Source of the DNA: Marinomonas agarivorans
GTDB lineage: Bacteria > Pseudomonadota > Gammaproteobacteria > Pseudomonadales > Marinomonadaceae
DNA length: 64,000 nucleotides
Assembly: GCA_002173415.2 (NCBI GenBank)
Contig: NHNK02000016.1
Coordinates: 1-64,000, forward strand
Reading direction: 5' to 3'
Under the pieces are notes generated by a model. The model made no database searches and was not told the origin of the DNA. It saw only the letters and a program-made list of their open reading frames with translations. Both the position numbers and the translations under genes were made by a program. How positions within the stretch are numbered: the first letter of the stretch is position 1; each line of letters begins with the position of its first letter. This document shows positions 48,975 through 58,774 of the stretch, one piece after another.

Positions 48975-49214
48975 ATGCAGGATCTAATAAAATTTTTGCG
49001 AGAAACAGACAATGATATGGCACTGGAACACAAGTTGGCGGCCCTGCTAACACCGAATGAAATTAATGAAATGCAACGTCGCCTACAGATTTTTGCCTTA
49101 CTAAAAGCAGGTAAACCACAACGGGATATTGCCAAACAACTCGGCGTCGGCATTGCGACCGTGACCCGAGGTTCCAGAGCCTTACAAGAATTGGAAAAGA
49201 AACAAGATGACTAA
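48975..49214 (+). CDS. trpR: Trp operon repressor
   Basis: 79 residues; the TrpR fold in short form. LAALLTPNEINEMQRRLQIFALLKAG is the core helices; QRDIAKQLGVGIATVTRGSRALQE is the helix-turn-helix and matches the conserved G-I-A-T-V/I-T-R-G-S of TrpR. It represses with tryptophan as corepressor. Its stop lies inside the trpE coding start (8-nt overlap), so it is co-translated with its target genes, unusual because TrpR is generally a separate gene. Confidence 0.92.
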   Translation: MQDLIKFLRETDNDMALEHKLAALLTPNEINEMQRRLQIFALLKAGKPQRDIAKQLGVGIATVTRGSRALQELEKKQDD

Positions 49215-50643
49215 TCAAGTACAGCAACAGGCCAAACCTGAAAAAATCGATCTACCCCGAAAGCCCCACTACATTACGTTAAATGCGGGATGTGACTTTT
49301 TTGATTTATTCAAAAAAATTGAAAAACGATTTTCTACCTGTTTTATGCTGGAATCCCTAGGGGAAGACAGCTTTATTGCCCGTCACTCCATCATTGGCTT
49401 CGATCCAGAAAAATTACTTTGGGCCAATGGGAAGGAATTGCATATCCAAGACAGACAGGGCAATGTGAGCACTTACTTGTCGGAGAACCCTTACTACTTA
49501 CTACGTGAGATAATCCCTCAGGATGTTTTATCAAGACGTTACTCTGGCGGCCTGACAGGCTACATTGGCTACGATGCCATGAACTACTTTGAACCAAGCC
49601 TCGATATTCATGCCAGTGATATGTTTGACGCCTTTAAGTTCGGCCTATACACAGATGGCTTGATTCTCGACAAAATGACAGGGGAAATTTTCTACTTCTA
49701 CTACGACCGTGAAGGGTACGAAAATAATCGCATTGATCTTATAGAAACCTTATTAAGCGAGCCAACACCAGCCAATGGTAAGTTACAGGTTAACGCCACC
49801 CATGAATCTATGTCGAAGGCGGAGCATGCTAACGCCGTGGCGAAAGTGAAGCAGGATATTATTGACGGCAAAATCTTCCAAACCGAAGTGGGCTTTAAAA
49901 AATGGTTCACACTAACTGGGGATAAAATCAATATTTATGAACAGATGCGCCAAGTAAATCCATCGCCGCAAATGTATTTTTTGAAATTCGATGAGCAACA
50001 AATTATTGGCGCCAGCCCTGAAATGCTATTTCGTTTGCGCCAAGGGGAAATGGAAACCTTCCCTCTGGCAGGAACAACCAAACGAGGGGCAACCGCAGCC
50101 GAAGACAGAGAACTGGCCCGAGTGCTGCTAAATGACCCGAAAGAAATTGCCGAACACAATATGATTGTGGATCTACATCGCAATGATATTGGCCGTGTTG
50201 CACAATTCGGTACGGTAAAGGTTCGCAATCTAATGGACATCAAACGCTTTAGTCACGTGCAACATATTTCCAGTGAAATTGTTGGCATTATGGCGGAAAA
50301 CGAAGATATGTTTTCGGGGCTTGCCAGCAACTTCCCTGCGGGTACATTAACTGGCGCGCCAAAAATTGAAGCCATGAAAATCATTAATGAGTTAGAAGGC
50401 GAAGGTCGAGGCCCTTACGGTGGCGCAGTAGGACACTTCTCCTTTAATGGTGATTGTACCTTTGCTATTCCCATTCGTACCGTTTTTGCCAATGGCGAAA
50501 AAGCCTATGTACAAACCTGTGGTGGCAATGTGTTTGATTCCAATGCCGAAGATGAATACGAAGAAATACAACGCAAGTTTGCTGGCACCAAGCGCGTGCT
50601 GGATTTGTTTAGCGCAAATGCAGCGGTAAAAGGAGATCAGTAA
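49207..50643 (+). CDS. trpE: Anthranilate synthase component I
   Basis: 478 residues. It converts chorismate and ammonia to anthranilate. The tryptophan feedback motif LES is present near residue 48 (FMLESLGEDS). The chorismate-binding domain shows FQTEVGFKKWF, SPEMLFRLRQGEMETFPLAGTTKRG, HNMIVDLHRNDIGRV and FPAGTLTGAPKIEAM, all intact. Overlaps trpR by 8 nt and is 1 nt from trpG. A pabB identity is unlikely, given trpR and the trp operator. Confidence 0.93.
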   Translation: MTNQVQQQAKPEKIDLPRKPHYITLNAGCDFFDLFKKIEKRFSTCFMLESLGEDSFIARHSIIGFDPEKLLWANGKELHIQDRQGNVSTYLSENPYYLLREIIPQDVLSRRYSGGLTGYIGYDAMNYFEPSLDIHASDMFDAFKFGLYTDGLILDKMTGEIFYFYYDREGYENNRIDLIETLLSEPTPANGKLQVNATHESMSKAEHANAVAKVKQDIIDGKIFQTEVGFKKWFTLTGDKINIYEQMRQVNPSPQMYFLKFDEQQIIGASPEMLFRLRQGEMETFPLAGTTKRGATAAEDRELARVLLNDPKEIAEHNMIVDLHRNDIGRVAQFGTVKVRNLMDIKRFSHVQHISSEIVGIMAENEDMFSGLASNFPAGTLTGAPKIEAMKIINELEGEGRGPYGGAVGHFSFNGDCTFAIPIRTVFANGEKAYVQTCGGNVFDSNAEDEYEEIQRKFAGTKRVLDLFSANAAVKGDQ

Positions 50644-50644
50644 T

Positions 50645-51304
50645 ATGAAAGTTTACATTATCGATAACTATGACTCATTTACCTACAACCTTTACCAATA
50701 TGTTGGGGAAATACTGACAACTGAAAAAATCCGTGGCAATTTGACCGACTTTAGTGTCATCGTGAAACGTAATGACGAAGTGAGTTTGGCGGATATTGCC
50801 GCAGAAAATGTCGATCGTATTATTATTTCACCAGGGCCTGGCACACCAGAAGATGAGAACTATTTTGGCGTTTGCTCTGCTGTGATTCGTGAATTAGGCC
50901 CGAAAATTCCATTGCTAGGGGTTTGTCTGGGTATGCAAGGCATTGTCCATGCCTTTGGCGGTAATGTGGTGAAAGCGCCATTGCCCATGCATGGCAAAAC
51001 CAGCCCTATCACTCATAATGGAATGGGTGTCTTTGTTAATATGCCAGATCAGTTAGAGATTATGCGTTACCACTCGTTGATTGCGGCCGCAGAGACCTTC
51101 CCCGCAGAATTAGAAGTGACTGCCAGTGTCGGCGACCTAACCGTCGATGCGTTTGCACACCATGAGAAAATCCATCAAGGTGGTGATTTTGAAATCATGG
51201 GGATTCAGCATAAAGACTACCCAATTCAAGGGATTCAATTTCACCCAGAATCCTTTGCCACAGAAGGCGGTAAAGACCTCATTCGTAACTTTTTATTACA
51301 GTGA
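50645..51304 (+). CDS. trpG: Anthranilate synthase component II (glutamine amidotransferase)
   Basis: 219 residues. It supplies ammonia from glutamine to TrpE. The N-terminus YIIDNYDSFTYNLYQYVGE and the class I amidotransferase triad are present: Cys in LLGVCLGMQGI and His-Glu in GIQFHPESFATEGG. The ISPGPGTPE oxyanion loop is intact. Second last element of the operon, followed by a terminator. It does not carry a TrpD fusion. Confidence 0.94.
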   Translation: MKVYIIDNYDSFTYNLYQYVGEILTTEKIRGNLTDFSVIVKRNDEVSLADIAAENVDRIIISPGPGTPEDENYFGVCSAVIRELGPKIPLLGVCLGMQGIVHAFGGNVVKAPLPMHGKTSPITHNGMGVFVNMPDQLEIMRYHSLIAAAETFPAELEVTASVGDLTVDAFAHHEKIHQGGDFEIMGIQHKDYPIQGIQFHPESFATEGGKDLIRNFLLQ

Positions 51305-51357
51305 CGCATTCCCAGTAACGTATTGTCAGCAAAGCATTGCAGATGAAATAAAGTAGT

Positions 51358-51397
51358 AACCCCTCAGCACTGTTAAACAAGGGCTGAGGGGTTATTT
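51358..51397 (+). terminator. Intrinsic terminator after trpG
   Basis: AACCCCTCAGC and GCTGAGGGGTT arms with a 14-nt loop, then ATTTATT. Confidence 0.8.
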
Positions 51398-51428
51398 ATT
51401 CTAGGGTGGTAATGTTTTTGCTCTTTTA

Positions 51429-51477
51429 AGAAACTATTTATTAGAAACTATTGCTAGCAACCTATTTATTAGAAACC
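51429..51477. repeat. 14-nt imperfect repeats at the beta-amylase stop codon
   Basis: AGAAACTATTTATT, AGAAACTATTGCT, AGCAACCTATTTATT and a partial AGAAACC. The array covers the stop codon of the minus-strand beta-amylase gene (51469-51471). Confidence 0.65.
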
Positions 51478-53166
51478 ACCACTGGTACTGACTGAGCTAC
51501 CAGCATTACCTGTTTGGATTGAGTTGTTACTACCAGACTGCCAGACGACACCAGCGTTAGCGTTGTTTTCATCCCGTTTCAGGCACTTCCACTCCACATT
51601 TGTGTTAGCGGGCAAATCAATTGTGCCTGTCCATGTTGGGTAATTGCTTGGGTCAAGCTTGATGGCGCTGGCAATATTCCAATTACCCAATTCAGCTACA
51701 TTGCCAATGGCGTAAACACTTTGGCCGAAATAAGTGCTGCCGTTCGAGCAAGTAAACTGGCCTGTGACTTTATTGCCCGATGAACCACCTCTGAAGTCAC
51801 TGATAAATTGTGTATAGCGAGACTGTCCTGTCCCACCAGATGTAACACCGCCAACCCGTAGCACCGTCATGCCAGTGTAGCTGGCAAAGGTAAACGCATT
51901 GGTAATATTGTCCCAACCATTATCTGAGGCAACACCACCAGCAAGTGCATTTTCGCCTTTAATTTCAACACCTTGTTTTTCTGCACCATTGGCAACCCAG
52001 AAAACCAGATCCTTTGCTTTACTATATTGAGGCGGGTTGTTGTCGTTGTTCATTTCCAAGGCTGTAAAGTGCAAAATCACATGGCGTGGTTTGTTGTTGT
52101 ACGCAGCAGCAACACCAATAATACTGTCATAACCATGGGATGTGGCTGGTGTATCCAAATTAATATCGGCAGGAATTAGGCCAGCCGCCATTTCGGCAGA
52201 ACGTTTGGTATTATCTGGCGCGCCCATTTTCCAATGAATACCAGGGATTTTAAAACCAAGCGGAATACTGGCGAAGGCACCAGTCAATGCCGCATCGGCA
52301 TTATCTAACATACGATTACCATGGCCCACCAAACTCTCGTGATACCAGCGTATGAAATCCTTACCATAGGCCGTATTGTACTGATCTCCCTGATTAATAA
52401 AGAAATCCGCATTACTGGGTGGGTTAATATCCGTGCTACTGGTTAATGCAGTACCCCACGCCTGATTAATACCATTGAGAGAACCATATTTGCTAATGAG
52501 CCAATTACGGAAATCGTTCACGGCCCTAGTACCATAAGCTTGAAAAGCACCTCTTGTCGGATAACCTGTGCCAGAGTCGTGGCTATTATAAGATGGGTAT
52601 CTTAGTTCGCCAGCAGGGCCCATACTGATGTTAATTTCTTGAATGATGGACGCTTTATTGCCGTACTTGGTCTCAAATGCCTGTAAAAACTCGGTATATT
52701 CACTAAGTACTAAATCGTCAGCCCAAAGCGAAACAGTTTCAACAGAGTAGTTGCCTTGTTCACTTTGGTACTTTAAATCATTGGCATTAACGCCGTTGTA
52801 GTGGTTCCAAATCCAATTAGGGATAGGGATATTACAATCATCGCCGACGTTACCACCGCACTGGTGAAAACTAATAATCGGCACCCACTTTAGCCCTGCG
52901 GTTTCTATGGTATTTAGAATGGTATCGTAGTAACTCCAGTCAAATATCTGATCGCCAGCGCCTTCAACACGCCCCCACCAAACATCGACAGAAACAGCAT
53001 CGACACCCATGTTTTTTGCGGTAAATAAACGGTTTTGGAAATCAGCCCACTCACCAGCATTATCGATTGATAAAGGCGCCATGACATTGGCACTGGTGAT
53101 TTGGTCTGCCCATGTGGGTGCAATAGCGGTAAAGGCAAGAGCCAGACTGAGTGTTATTTTTTTCAT
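51469..53166 (-). CDS. Secreted beta-amylase (GH14) with CBM20
   Basis: 565 residues from the ATG at 53166, preceded by AGGAGGAG. It removes maltose from non-reducing ends of starch or glycogen. A signal peptide (1-20, ending TWA) directs export. The GH14 core shows HQCGGNVGDDC, the catalytic acid Glu187 in SMGPAGELRYPSY and the base Glu371 in FTALEMNN. The last about 95 residues are a CBM20 starch-binding domain (VYAIGNVAELGNWN, WTGTIDLPANTNVEWKC). Monocistronic. GH14 enzymes are mainly known from plants and Firmicutes, so acquisition is possible but not proven. Confidence 0.95.
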   Translation of the reverse strand: MKKITLSLALAFTAIAPTWADQITSANVMAPLSIDNAGEWADFQNRLFTAKNMGVDAVSVDVWWGRVEGAGDQIFDWSYYDTILNTIETAGLKWVPIISFHQCGGNVGDDCNIPIPNWIWNHYNGVNANDLKYQSEQGNYSVETVSLWADDLVLSEYTEFLQAFETKYGNKASIIQEINISMGPAGELRYPSYNSHDSGTGYPTRGAFQAYGTRAVNDFRNWLISKYGSLNGINQAWGTALTSSTDINPPSNADFFINQGDQYNTAYGKDFIRWYHESLVGHGNRMLDNADAALTGAFASIPLGFKIPGIHWKMGAPDNTKRSAEMAAGLIPADINLDTPATSHGYDSIIGVAAAYNNKPRHVILHFTALEMNNDNNPPQYSKAKDLVFWVANGAEKQGVEIKGENALAGGVASDNGWDNITNAFTFASYTGMTVLRVGGVTSGGTGQSRYTQFISDFRGGSSGNKVTGQFTCSNGSTYFGQSVYAIGNVAELGNWNIASAIKLDPSNYPTWTGTIDLPANTNVEWKCLKRDENNANAGVVWQSGSNNSIQTGNAGSSVSTSGGF

Positions 53167-53480
53167 AATCTCCTCCTGATTTTTATATTTGCTAGATCGG
53201 TCAGTAACAACAACCGTTCTTGGTAAATCCACGTGGTTTTAAAATAATAATCAAAAAAAAATAGCTTGCAGGCTTAATTTGTACTTAATTCGATACTAAG
53301 AAATACAAGGGATAGAGCGGATTTTTGCCTCATTTACAGAAAAAGATAAGAGAGAAAAAAGAAGGCGAGTTTCAAGCAAAATAAAAAAATACTTTTGTTT
53401 TTTCTTGCACAACCTATCAAGTCAGACATGGAAGCTTACGACAGAATGCGATCTCTAAACCAAAAAGAGGAGAGTATTCT
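53167..53480. other. Intergenic region between beta-amylase and VOC genes
   Basis: 314 nt, A/T rich, divergent promoters expected. I see no recognised operator, RNA or small gene in it. Only ribosome sites are clear: AGGAGGAG for the amylase and AGAGGAGAG for the VOC gene. Confidence 0.5.
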
Positions 53481-53888
53481 ATGCAATTAATAACAAGTTA
53501 TTATCCAGTCATCATGGTTGCTGATGTACAGAAAGTGAAAGCTTTTTTTGAGCAGTATTTGGATTTTGAGGTGGTGTATGACTCAGACTGGTATGTCCAT
53601 CTAGGTATGAAAGATCAAGGCAATGTGAATCTTGCTTTTGTGCGCTATGATCATGGTAGCGTTCCTGCTTCCTATCGCAAAGCATCACAAGGTGTTTTAC
53701 TAAATTTTGAAGTAGAGAATGTTGATTCTGAATATGCGAGATTGAAAGATCAGGTAGACACTGCCTTAGAGCTAAAACAAGAAGACTGGGGGCAGAAGCA
53801 CTTTATTATCGAAGCCCCAGAGGGAATATTGATTGATATCATTCAACTAATACCACCAACAGAAGAGTTTAAAAATTCCTATTTGTAG
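53481..53888 (+). CDS. VOC (glyoxalase/bleomycin-resistance) family protein
   Basis: 135 residues, one vicinal-oxygen-chelate fold: SYYPVIMVADVQKVKAFFEQYLDFEVVYDSDWYVHLG opens it and EGILIDIIQLIPP closes it. Substrate unknown. AGAGGAGAG precedes the ATG. One nt from the AraC gene, so the regulator and this protein are one operon. Confidence 0.9.
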   Translation: MQLITSYYPVIMVADVQKVKAFFEQYLDFEVVYDSDWYVHLGMKDQGNVNLAFVRYDHGSVPASYRKASQGVLLNFEVENVDSEYARLKDQVDTALELKQEDWGQKHFIIEAPEGILIDIIQLIPPTEEFKNSYL

Positions 53889-53889
53889 T

Positions 53890-54705
53890 ATGGATGAAGT
53901 GACTAAAAAGATACTAGAAATTATCGAAAAGGATTTATCGGATATCCCTGGTTTAGAGGCCATTGCCCAAGAACTGGGTATATCCAGATACTACCTTTCT
54001 CGCTCATTTAAAATGGATATAGGGGAAAGTTATACCCAATATGTCAAACGAAGACGTATTGCCGAAGCAACAAAAGAAGTGCTGGCACATAATAGAAGAA
54101 TAATCGATATTGCATTGGATTATGGCTATTCCTCCCATGAAGCTTTCCAACGTACTTTTAAAAACTTGCATAATCAAACACCAGCCCGTGCTCATTTCCA
54201 CCATAGTCAGCTTTTCAAGAGGAGCGCACTTGATATTGAACCTAAAGAAACGCCTATATCTTGGCAAGTTATGGAATATGGTCCGGTAAAACTACACGCG
54301 ATAGGAAGAGAGTTTAGTTACCAGAACCTAATGGCTATCGAGCGATTTTGGCAAGATTTTCATCATAAACATGGTGTAATTAAAGGTGGAACCTATGGGT
54401 TGTCTTTACCGCCTCGAAGTAAAAGTGTAGAGAGCTTCTATTATCTAATTGGCTATAGCTGTGATCTATCAGCAGTGGACTCGTTAGTAGTAGAGATCCC
54501 TAAAAGGCGCTATGCCGTTTTCACTCATCAAGGTTCTGTCGATAAACTCATAAATACTCTGAATTACATTTGGGGGCAATGGTTGTTTGAAAACCCACAT
54601 ATACGAATTCAAGGAATGGATTTTGAATACTATCCTGAGGGTTTTGATCCGTATGACGATAATTCTACTTGTCAGGTTTTTGTTCCTGTCTCTATGGAAG
54701 GCTAA
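53890..54705 (+). CDS. AraC family regulator with GyrI-like effector domain
   Basis: 271 residues. The N-terminal AraC double helix-turn-helix (about 10-105) shows GLEAIAQELGISRYYLSRSFK and IIDIALDYGYSSHEAFQRTFKNLHNQTPA. The C-terminal part (about 120-271) is a GyrI-like/BacR effector-binding domain (VMEYGPVKLHAIGREFSY, RYAVFTHQGSVDKL). Such proteins sense drugs or amphipathic compounds. Probably controls its own operon with the VOC gene. Confidence 0.93.
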   Translation: MDEVTKKILEIIEKDLSDIPGLEAIAQELGISRYYLSRSFKMDIGESYTQYVKRRRIAEATKEVLAHNRRIIDIALDYGYSSHEAFQRTFKNLHNQTPARAHFHHSQLFKRSALDIEPKETPISWQVMEYGPVKLHAIGREFSYQNLMAIERFWQDFHHKHGVIKGGTYGLSLPPRSKSVESFYYLIGYSCDLSAVDSLVVEIPKRRYAVFTHQGSVDKLINTLNYIWGQWLFENPHIRIQGMDFEYYPEGFDPYDDNSTCQVFVPVSMEG

Positions 54706-54714
54706 AAATAAGTC

Positions 54715-55926
54715 CTAGGAGCTTGTTTCGAGACTCTGTTGAATATGAAATTCCTGACAGTCATTGAATGCAGCAAAAGCCTGCAACTCTTTTTCAAGCG
54801 CATCCATAAACTTGGATTGTTTGTGGTGGTACCGTTGTTTGAGTGTTGGCTCAGTCACCAGACTAATTACCTTGAGCACACCGCTTTTTTTATCCGCTTT
54901 GCAATCTGCTCTCGCCACTAATTTGCCATCCCATAAAATAGGCAAACAAAAATAGCCAAATTGTCTCTTTGCTGCAGGCACATAACACTCCAAGAGATAG
55001 TCAAAGTTAAACAGAGCTTGAGTGCGTTTTCTTTGGATAAGCAAATTATCAAACGGTGAAAGGATTTTTGCTTTACTTCTTGATAAGGGCTTATTTAATA
55101 AGTCGAGTGCGGTTGGCAAAGCATAGTAGGTCATCTTGTTCACCGACAGGCGAACTAGATCGCCCTGTTCGACCATCTCATCTAAGGTGCTCGACACAAT
55201 AGGCTTGATATTTTTCAATAGATAACTGATTTCTGAAGCATTGCCAATGCCGTGTGCTTGTAAAAAACGAACCACTAAAAAAGCGGCATACTCCTTGTCG
55301 TTTGGCACACTTGTATTGGCATGTTCTGGTATGACTCTTTCTGCTATGTCATACACCTTATGAAAATTTCGACGCTCTGCAATCATAAGATCGCCTCGCA
55401 TAAAGAGCGTTTCTAAGGCTTGTTTGTATGGGTTACTGCTCCATTCTTTTTTGGCTTGTTTGTTTTTTGCATTTTTGTTTGCAGTGGCATGGCTGGTAGA
55501 AGCATCGCCGAAGTCTTTCGCCATTAAAGGTCCTTCGTTTTTGATGCGTTCTAGAATGCTTACCATTAACTTGGGGTCTGGATTGTGCCAATGTTTTTGT
55601 CGGCCGTCTTTGATTGCTTGCTTTTTATATAGACTAAAACGATAGTCACGCATTGGTAGGTAGGCTGCAGCATGGGACCAATATTCAAACACTTTTTTAT
55701 CTTTCTGTAGTTGATCGAGATGAGACGGCTTATAACGATGATTACGGCTCCAAAGAGTATGGTGGTGAGCCCTTTGTACGACAGAAAGTGTATCAATTTG
55801 AACATAGCCCAACTGCTCAATAATGTGCTGAGTGTTGGCAAGACTACTGCCAGATTGTGCTTTTGGCGGTAATTGCTGCGAAAGAAGGATGAGCTTTCGC
55901 GCATCGTTCAAAGAAAGTGTTTGCAT
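54715..55926 (-). CDS. ycaQ: Winged-helix DNA glycosylase YcaQ
   Basis: 403 residues of the HTH_42 / YcaQ-AlkZ family, which unhooks interstrand crosslinks and alkylated purines. The YcaQ signature QID is present in GYVQIDTLSVVQRAHHHTLWSRNHRY (residues about 37-60), matching the E. coli YcaQ subtype rather than the QxQ AlkZ subtype. Winged-helix modules follow and the C-terminus is ILSPFDNLLIQRKRTQALFNFDY. Length is close to E. coli YcaQ (410). Monocistronic. Confidence 0.9.
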   Translation of the reverse strand: MQTLSLNDARKLILLSQQLPPKAQSGSSLANTQHIIEQLGYVQIDTLSVVQRAHHHTLWSRNHRYKPSHLDQLQKDKKVFEYWSHAAAYLPMRDYRFSLYKKQAIKDGRQKHWHNPDPKLMVSILERIKNEGPLMAKDFGDASTSHATANKNAKNKQAKKEWSSNPYKQALETLFMRGDLMIAERRNFHKVYDIAERVIPEHANTSVPNDKEYAAFLVVRFLQAHGIGNASEISYLLKNIKPIVSSTLDEMVEQGDLVRLSVNKMTYYALPTALDLLNKPLSRSKAKILSPFDNLLIQRKRTQALFNFDYLLECYVPAAKRQFGYFCLPILWDGKLVARADCKADKKSGVLKVISLVTEPTLKQRYHHKQSKFMDALEKELQAFAAFNDCQEFHIQQSLETSS

Positions 55927-55992
55927 AGTTTTTCAAGAGATTGCATTTTTTAGTGCATAGTATTTTTTATAGAGAGTAAAAAAGCATTAGCA

Positions 55993-56031
55993 TAACGCGA
56001 CCCGTTTACCTCACGAAAATGGGCCGCGTTA
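55993..56031 (-). terminator. Terminator hairpin after the chemoreceptor gene
   Basis: TAACGCG and CGCGTTA outer arms plus CCCGTTT and AAATGGG inner arms, with one internal mismatch. Read on the minus strand it ends the cytochrome peroxidase-chemoreceptor transcript. Confidence 0.6.
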
Positions 56032-56055
56032 TTTTATTTTTGCTGATGTTATAAA

Positions 56056-57654
56056 TTAGATTTTAAACTGTTTGACAGCGCCTTCTACTTTCGTAACAGA
56101 CTCGACAACCGATTGACTGCGCTGTTTCAGCGCGTTGCTGTTTTCGGTAGATTGAGTGGCAATATCCAAAATAGCACTTAGGTTGTTACCTGCTGCTTGA
56201 GCTTCTTGCCCCTGATGAGAAGCCTGCTGTTCAACGACATCATGAGTCTGATTGATTTGCTCAATGCTTTGCTCAATGTTTCTAAGCGCTTCAGCGAGTT
56301 CCTGATTTTTAACAACACAGTTATCAACATCAGTACGAGAGCTTTCCATAAAAGTATTCGCATCTGTTGCTTGTTGCTGAATAGTAGTAACGATTTTTTG
56401 AATATCGAGTGTTGACTCTTGGGTTTTCATTGCTAGATTACGCACTTCATCAGCAACAACCGCAAAACCACGACCCGCTTCGCCTGCCCGAGCTGCTTCG
56501 ATCGCGGCATTAAGAGCAAGCAAATTAGTTTGCTCGGCAATATTTTCTATCACTTCCAGAACCGAACCAACATCTTGGCTTGACTGGCTTAGTTGCGAAA
56601 TAACGCCACTGGCCTCATTAATACGTCGGGCCAATTCACCAATGTCTTGGTTGACTCGATCAACCAAAACCACACTTTGTTTGGTATCCGACGTGATATG
56701 ATCACTTTGCTCTTTGGCCTGCTGAGTGGAATGATTCACCTGAGCGACAGAGTCAATCACACTTTGCATCGCTTGACTAATGTTATCTGTCTCTTGCTTC
56801 TGACGTTGCGACTGTTTGACCGTATTTTCGGCAATTTGATCAAAGCTTTTTAATTGCTCTTGAGTGTCGGCAACAGAACGGTCGATCGTTAAGACAATAT
56901 TATGCACTTTTTCGATAAATTGATTAAAGCCATGAGAAAGCTGAGCAATTTCGTCTTTGCGTTTTACTTTAAGACGCTGACTTAAATCGCCTTCATCGGC
57001 AGCCAACGCATTCACCGCCATTTGCAATTCGGTAATGGGCAGAATGAAGGAACGCAGCAATACGAAAGTAAACATAAGACTCAAAACAGCGATAATGACG
57101 AGTAAGATAATGACAGTGACTTCTTGCGCCTTAATATCGCTCGCAATCTGGATTGCAAGGGCATCTGAAGTGGCCAATGTATCCTCAGCAAATTTTGTAA
57201 GTAGCGCTTGAATCGCATCATAACGATTCTGTAGTAACCTCAGATCAACTAACTGCTGCCCTTGGCCAGAAATATGTGGCTCAATATCATTAAACCAACG
57301 AATCCCCTGCTCTTTGATCGCCATACTTTGCTGTTTTAGTTGTTCAGAAATTGCTGCGTTATAAGCAGCATCAATCGTTGTAATAAACTGATTACGACGG
57401 TCGCTGAATTCTTGTGTTATCTGTGTTGCTTGAGAGGGTTGCTCAAGCGCTAAAATAGCAAACACATAGTCACTTGTGTCAACAAACCCAGCAACGGTTT
57501 GCTGGCTTAAACTAATGGCTTTCAAAGGCTTATCAAAAGCATAAATGGTTTGCTGGCCTTGTTGGTTCAATGCATAAATCAGATATAAGCTCAGTGCACC
57601 GAACATAAGAATTAATGCCAATACACCGAAAATTAACTTGTGTTTAATAGTCAT
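56056..57654 (-). CDS. Methyl-accepting chemotaxis protein
   Basis: 532 residues. Membrane helix 1 (about 5-28), a four-helix-bundle sensor (30-175), membrane helix 2 (about 178-203), a HAMP domain (205-258, [24 protein letters not shown]) and the signalling domain with the hairpin tip [35 protein letters not shown]. No CheR docking pentapeptide at the C-terminus (ends VKQFKI). AGGAAG precedes the ATG. Only 8 nt after the cytochrome c peroxidase gene, so co-transcribed with it. Confidence 0.94.
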   Translation of the reverse strand: MTIKHKLIFGVLALILMFGALSLYLIYALNQQGQQTIYAFDKPLKAISLSQQTVAGFVDTSDYVFAILALEQPSQATQITQEFSDRRNQFITTIDAAYNAAISEQLKQQSMAIKEQGIRWFNDIEPHISGQGQQLVDLRLLQNRYDAIQALLTKFAEDTLATSDALAIQIASDIKAQEVTVIILLVIIAVLSLMFTFVLLRSFILPITELQMAVNALAADEGDLSQRLKVKRKDEIAQLSHGFNQFIEKVHNIVLTIDRSVADTQEQLKSFDQIAENTVKQSQRQKQETDNISQAMQSVIDSVAQVNHSTQQAKEQSDHITSDTKQSVVLVDRVNQDIGELARRINEASGVISQLSQSSQDVGSVLEVIENIAEQTNLLALNAAIEAARAGEAGRGFAVVADEVRNLAMKTQESTLDIQKIVTTIQQQATDANTFMESSRTDVDNCVVKNQELAEALRNIEQSIEQINQTHDVVEQQASHQGQEAQAAGNNLSAILDIATQSTENSNALKQRSQSVVESVTKVEGAVKQFKI

Positions 57655-57662
57655 AATGCTTC

Positions 57663-58661
57663 CTAAAATAAAGGCAGAGTCGGTAAGGTAACAGGTTGAT
57701 CTTCACCTGTTAGCGTTAACATAAAGGCCTCTAATGCACTGATCTCATCTGTGGTTAACGCAAAGGGCTCCATCAGATCAGATCTGGTAGGGCGATTAAT
57801 ACCCGCAGACATATAGTGCACAATGACTTGCTGTAAAGTAGTGAAACGACCGTCATGCATGTAAGGTGCACGTTGAGAAATATTTCGTAAGCTAGGTGTT
57901 TTAAAAGCAAAACGGTCTTTTTCTTGCTTGGTTATACCATAGCGACCTACATCATCACCTGATAAACCAATGTCGTGGAACATGTTATCGGTAAAATTCC
58001 AACCAGTGTGGCAGTTAGCACATTGCGCTTTACCAATGAACAACTCAAAACCAAGTTGCTCTTGTTCGGTTAGTGCAGCTTCTTGTCCTTCAACCCAATC
58101 ATCAAATGGCGCCTGCCCTGTAACAACAGTACGCTCAAATGTGGCAATGGCTTTTTTGATATTATTTGCTGTGATGCCTTCAGCACCGAACACATCAGCA
58201 AACCATTGTTGATAAGCAGAAATTTCTTTTAATCTGCTAACCGCTTGTTCAATCGGTAAATTCATCTCAACGTTACTTTCAATCGGGCCTGCTGCTTGCT
58301 CTTCTAAAGAGCTAGCACGGCCATCCCAGAAAAATAAGTCTCCCCATGCGGCATTTAATACAGTTGGAGAATGACGACCTAAATTAGTATTCTGTGCGCC
58401 AACCGCGGTTTTTGTTGAATCTTCCCAACCAAAACTTGGGTTGTGACAGGTTGCACATGTCATGTTGCGATTGCGGCTCAGTCGTGGCTCAAAAAACAAC
58501 ATTTTACCTAAGGCAGCCTTTTGTACTGAATAAGGATTGTCAGTAGGGAAAGGAATTTGATCAGGTCTGACAAAATCAGACTTTTCCAGTGCTAAGGCAG
58601 CGACAGAGAGTGTGCAAGCAATGAAAGTGACTAGATAACGCTTGATATTCATGTATTTCAT
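57663..58661 (-). CDS. Di-haem cytochrome c peroxidase
   Basis: 332-residue periplasmic enzyme that reduces hydrogen peroxide using cytochrome c. A signal peptide (about 1-25) and two haem-binding sites, CATCH and CANCH, are present. [39 protein letters not shown] and [13 protein letters not shown] match the CcpA/MauG family. Whether it is a true peroxidase or a MauG-type oxidase cannot be read. First gene of an operon with the chemoreceptor. Confidence 0.92.
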   Translation of the reverse strand: MKYMNIKRYLVTFIACTLSVAALALEKSDFVRPDQIPFPTDNPYSVQKAALGKMLFFEPRLSRNRNMTCATCHNPSFGWEDSTKTAVGAQNTNLGRHSPTVLNAAWGDLFFWDGRASSLEEQAAGPIESNVEMNLPIEQAVSRLKEISAYQQWFADVFGAEGITANNIKKAIATFERTVVTGQAPFDDWVEGQEAALTEQEQLGFELFIGKAQCANCHTGWNFTDNMFHDIGLSGDDVGRYGITKQEKDRFAFKTPSLRNISQRAPYMHDGRFTTLQQVIVHYMSAGINRPTRSDLMEPFALTTDEISALEAFMLTLTGEDQPVTLPTLPLF

Positions 58662-58734
58662 AAGACACCAACATAAAAGAAAAATTACCTAAAAGACGGC
58701 CCTTAAAGGGATAAGTTCAATATAAAACACCAAC

Positions 58735-58750
58735 CTATTGTCAACAATAG
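58735..58750. promoter_or_regulatory. Inverted repeat upstream of the peroxidase gene
   Basis: CTATTGT-CA-ACAATAG, perfect 7-bp arms, about 75 nt before the peroxidase ATG. A candidate operator; no regulator family assigned. Confidence 0.4.
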
Positions 58751-58774
58751 ATTATTTTCCCAATAACAAAACCG

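Noticed and set aside
49207-51304. pabB/pabA instead of trpE/trpG
   Set aside because: Linked to trpR with a TrpR operator, and the LES feedback motif of TrpE is present.
53167-53232. Upstream extension of beta-amylase
   Set aside because: It contains the AGGAGGAG ribosome site and would place the signal peptide inside the protein.
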